From Eurosta solidaginis (taxonomy: Eukaryota; Arthropoda; Insecta; Diptera; Tephritidae), in assembly GCF_040869045.1 (NCBI RefSeq), contig NC_090324.1, positions 190,276,028-190,340,027 of the forward strand: DNA of 64,000 nt. Reading direction: 5' to 3'. The position numbers and the translations under genes were made by a program. Every line of letters starts with the position of its first letter. The first letter of the stretch is position 1. Under the pieces are notes generated by a model. It made no database searches. It was not told the DNA's origin and saw only the letters and a program-made list of their open reading frames with translations. Shown in pieces: positions 63,553-64,000 of this stretch.

Positions 63553-63703
63553 AGTGTCGGATCGGTTAAGGGTAATTTTTTTAAAGGTGTTCTACGCAGA
63601 ATTAATGTGCATGGCGTAGCCGGTGTTGGATCGGCTAAGGGTGTTCTACGCAGAATTACTGTGCATGGCGTAGCCGGTTTTGGATCGGCTAAGGGCTATT
63701 TTT
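63553..63703 (+). repeat. 54-bp tandem repeat
   Basis: GTGTTCTACGCAGAATTA starts at 63587 and again at 63641; each unit ends GGATCGGCTAAGG. A partial unit precedes (GTGTCGGATCGGTTAAGG at 63554). Each unit has a CTACGC...GCGTAG stem. It lies in the presumed intron. Confidence 0.85.
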
Positions 63704-64000
63704 AATAATAATTTGTAGACTAAGTACACTAGGTTTTAAGAAAGCTAATTTAATATATATGTTTAAAATTTTTAGTCTAAGTTAACTAGGTTAAAAGGAA
63801 GCTGTGTTTAATATAGGAATAGATAAGACTAGTTTTAGATAGTTTTAGTTAACCCTTTTTTGAAAAAAATAAAATTTTAAAAATATCCACCAAAGAAGAC
63901 CTTTTTCAAATTTTTGGTAAATAAAGGCTAGAAAAGTTAAAGATATATATATACATCAGATGAAAGGTATTTTTATAAGATATTTTTCGATTTTTCAATT
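63704..64000. other. AT-rich sequence, nothing recognised
   Basis: Contains two similar ACTAAGTACACTAGGTTTTAAG / TCTAAGTTAACTAGGTTAAAAG stretches about 50 bp apart, and no coding sequence. Confidence 0.4.

Overview
The window looks like transposable-element-dense DNA from a higher dipteran, most likely a tephritid-type fruit fly. This is inferred from the mixture of element families present (BEL/Pao, Gypsy, Copia, Penelope, R1, LOA, RTE, Jockey-like, I-like, Helitron, PIF/Harbinger) and from the AT-rich spacer with TACATACATATG-type runs. I find no intact host gene. The only host-derived coding sequence recognised is a broken ATG7 fragment, and one short zinc-ribbon-like exon near the right end resembles a Merlin-type transposase. 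No database search was possible; family calls rest on motifs read in the translations.

Layout, left to right. 1-10591: an ATG7 pseudogene fragment split by a young BEL/Pao LTR retrotransposon (181-8787, 5-bp target duplication ACGAT), followed directly by a decayed Helitron helicase that ends in a hairpin plus CTAG. 10592-18917: an LTR-like stretch, then a minus-strand Copia element interrupted by a 3.9-kb minus-strand non-LTR element that carries a 2A-like peptide. 18918-19402: a large hairpin with ~207-bp arms. 19403-28545: pieces of a LOA-type element with a deleted R1-type element inside, including a perfect-looking 2.57-kb tandem duplication, and a 123-bp satellite. 28546-50330: a second LOA-type element arranged head to tail with the first. 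It is split by a 15.8-kb Gypsy element with very long LTRs (3.8 and 3.25 kb, 4-bp duplication CCAA), and an RTE element sits in the gag of that Gypsy (9-bp duplication). 50331-58145: a Penelope-like element, then a non-LTR reverse transcriptase interrupted by a Harbinger-like block, which holds an inverted pair of Penelope copies, one of them holding an I-like fragment. 58146-64000: LOA and RTE fragments, an unassigned GC-richer block, a TIR element, and AT-rich sequence with the Merlin-like exon.

The genes do not form a host pathway; each group serves one element's own retrotransposition. Almost every element is broken by stops, frameshifts, 5' truncation or altered catalytic residues. The parts that deserve attention are a probable 6-kb splice in the BEL/Pao element that would create a separate zinc-finger protein, hammerhead-ribozyme-like motifs in the Penelope copies with a paired core change, the giant Gypsy LTRs, the ATG7/Helitron junction, and several hairpin-forming inverted repeats. 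The two in-frame reconstitutions across target duplications (LOA ORF1 across the Gypsy; Gypsy gag across the RTE) make the nesting order secure.
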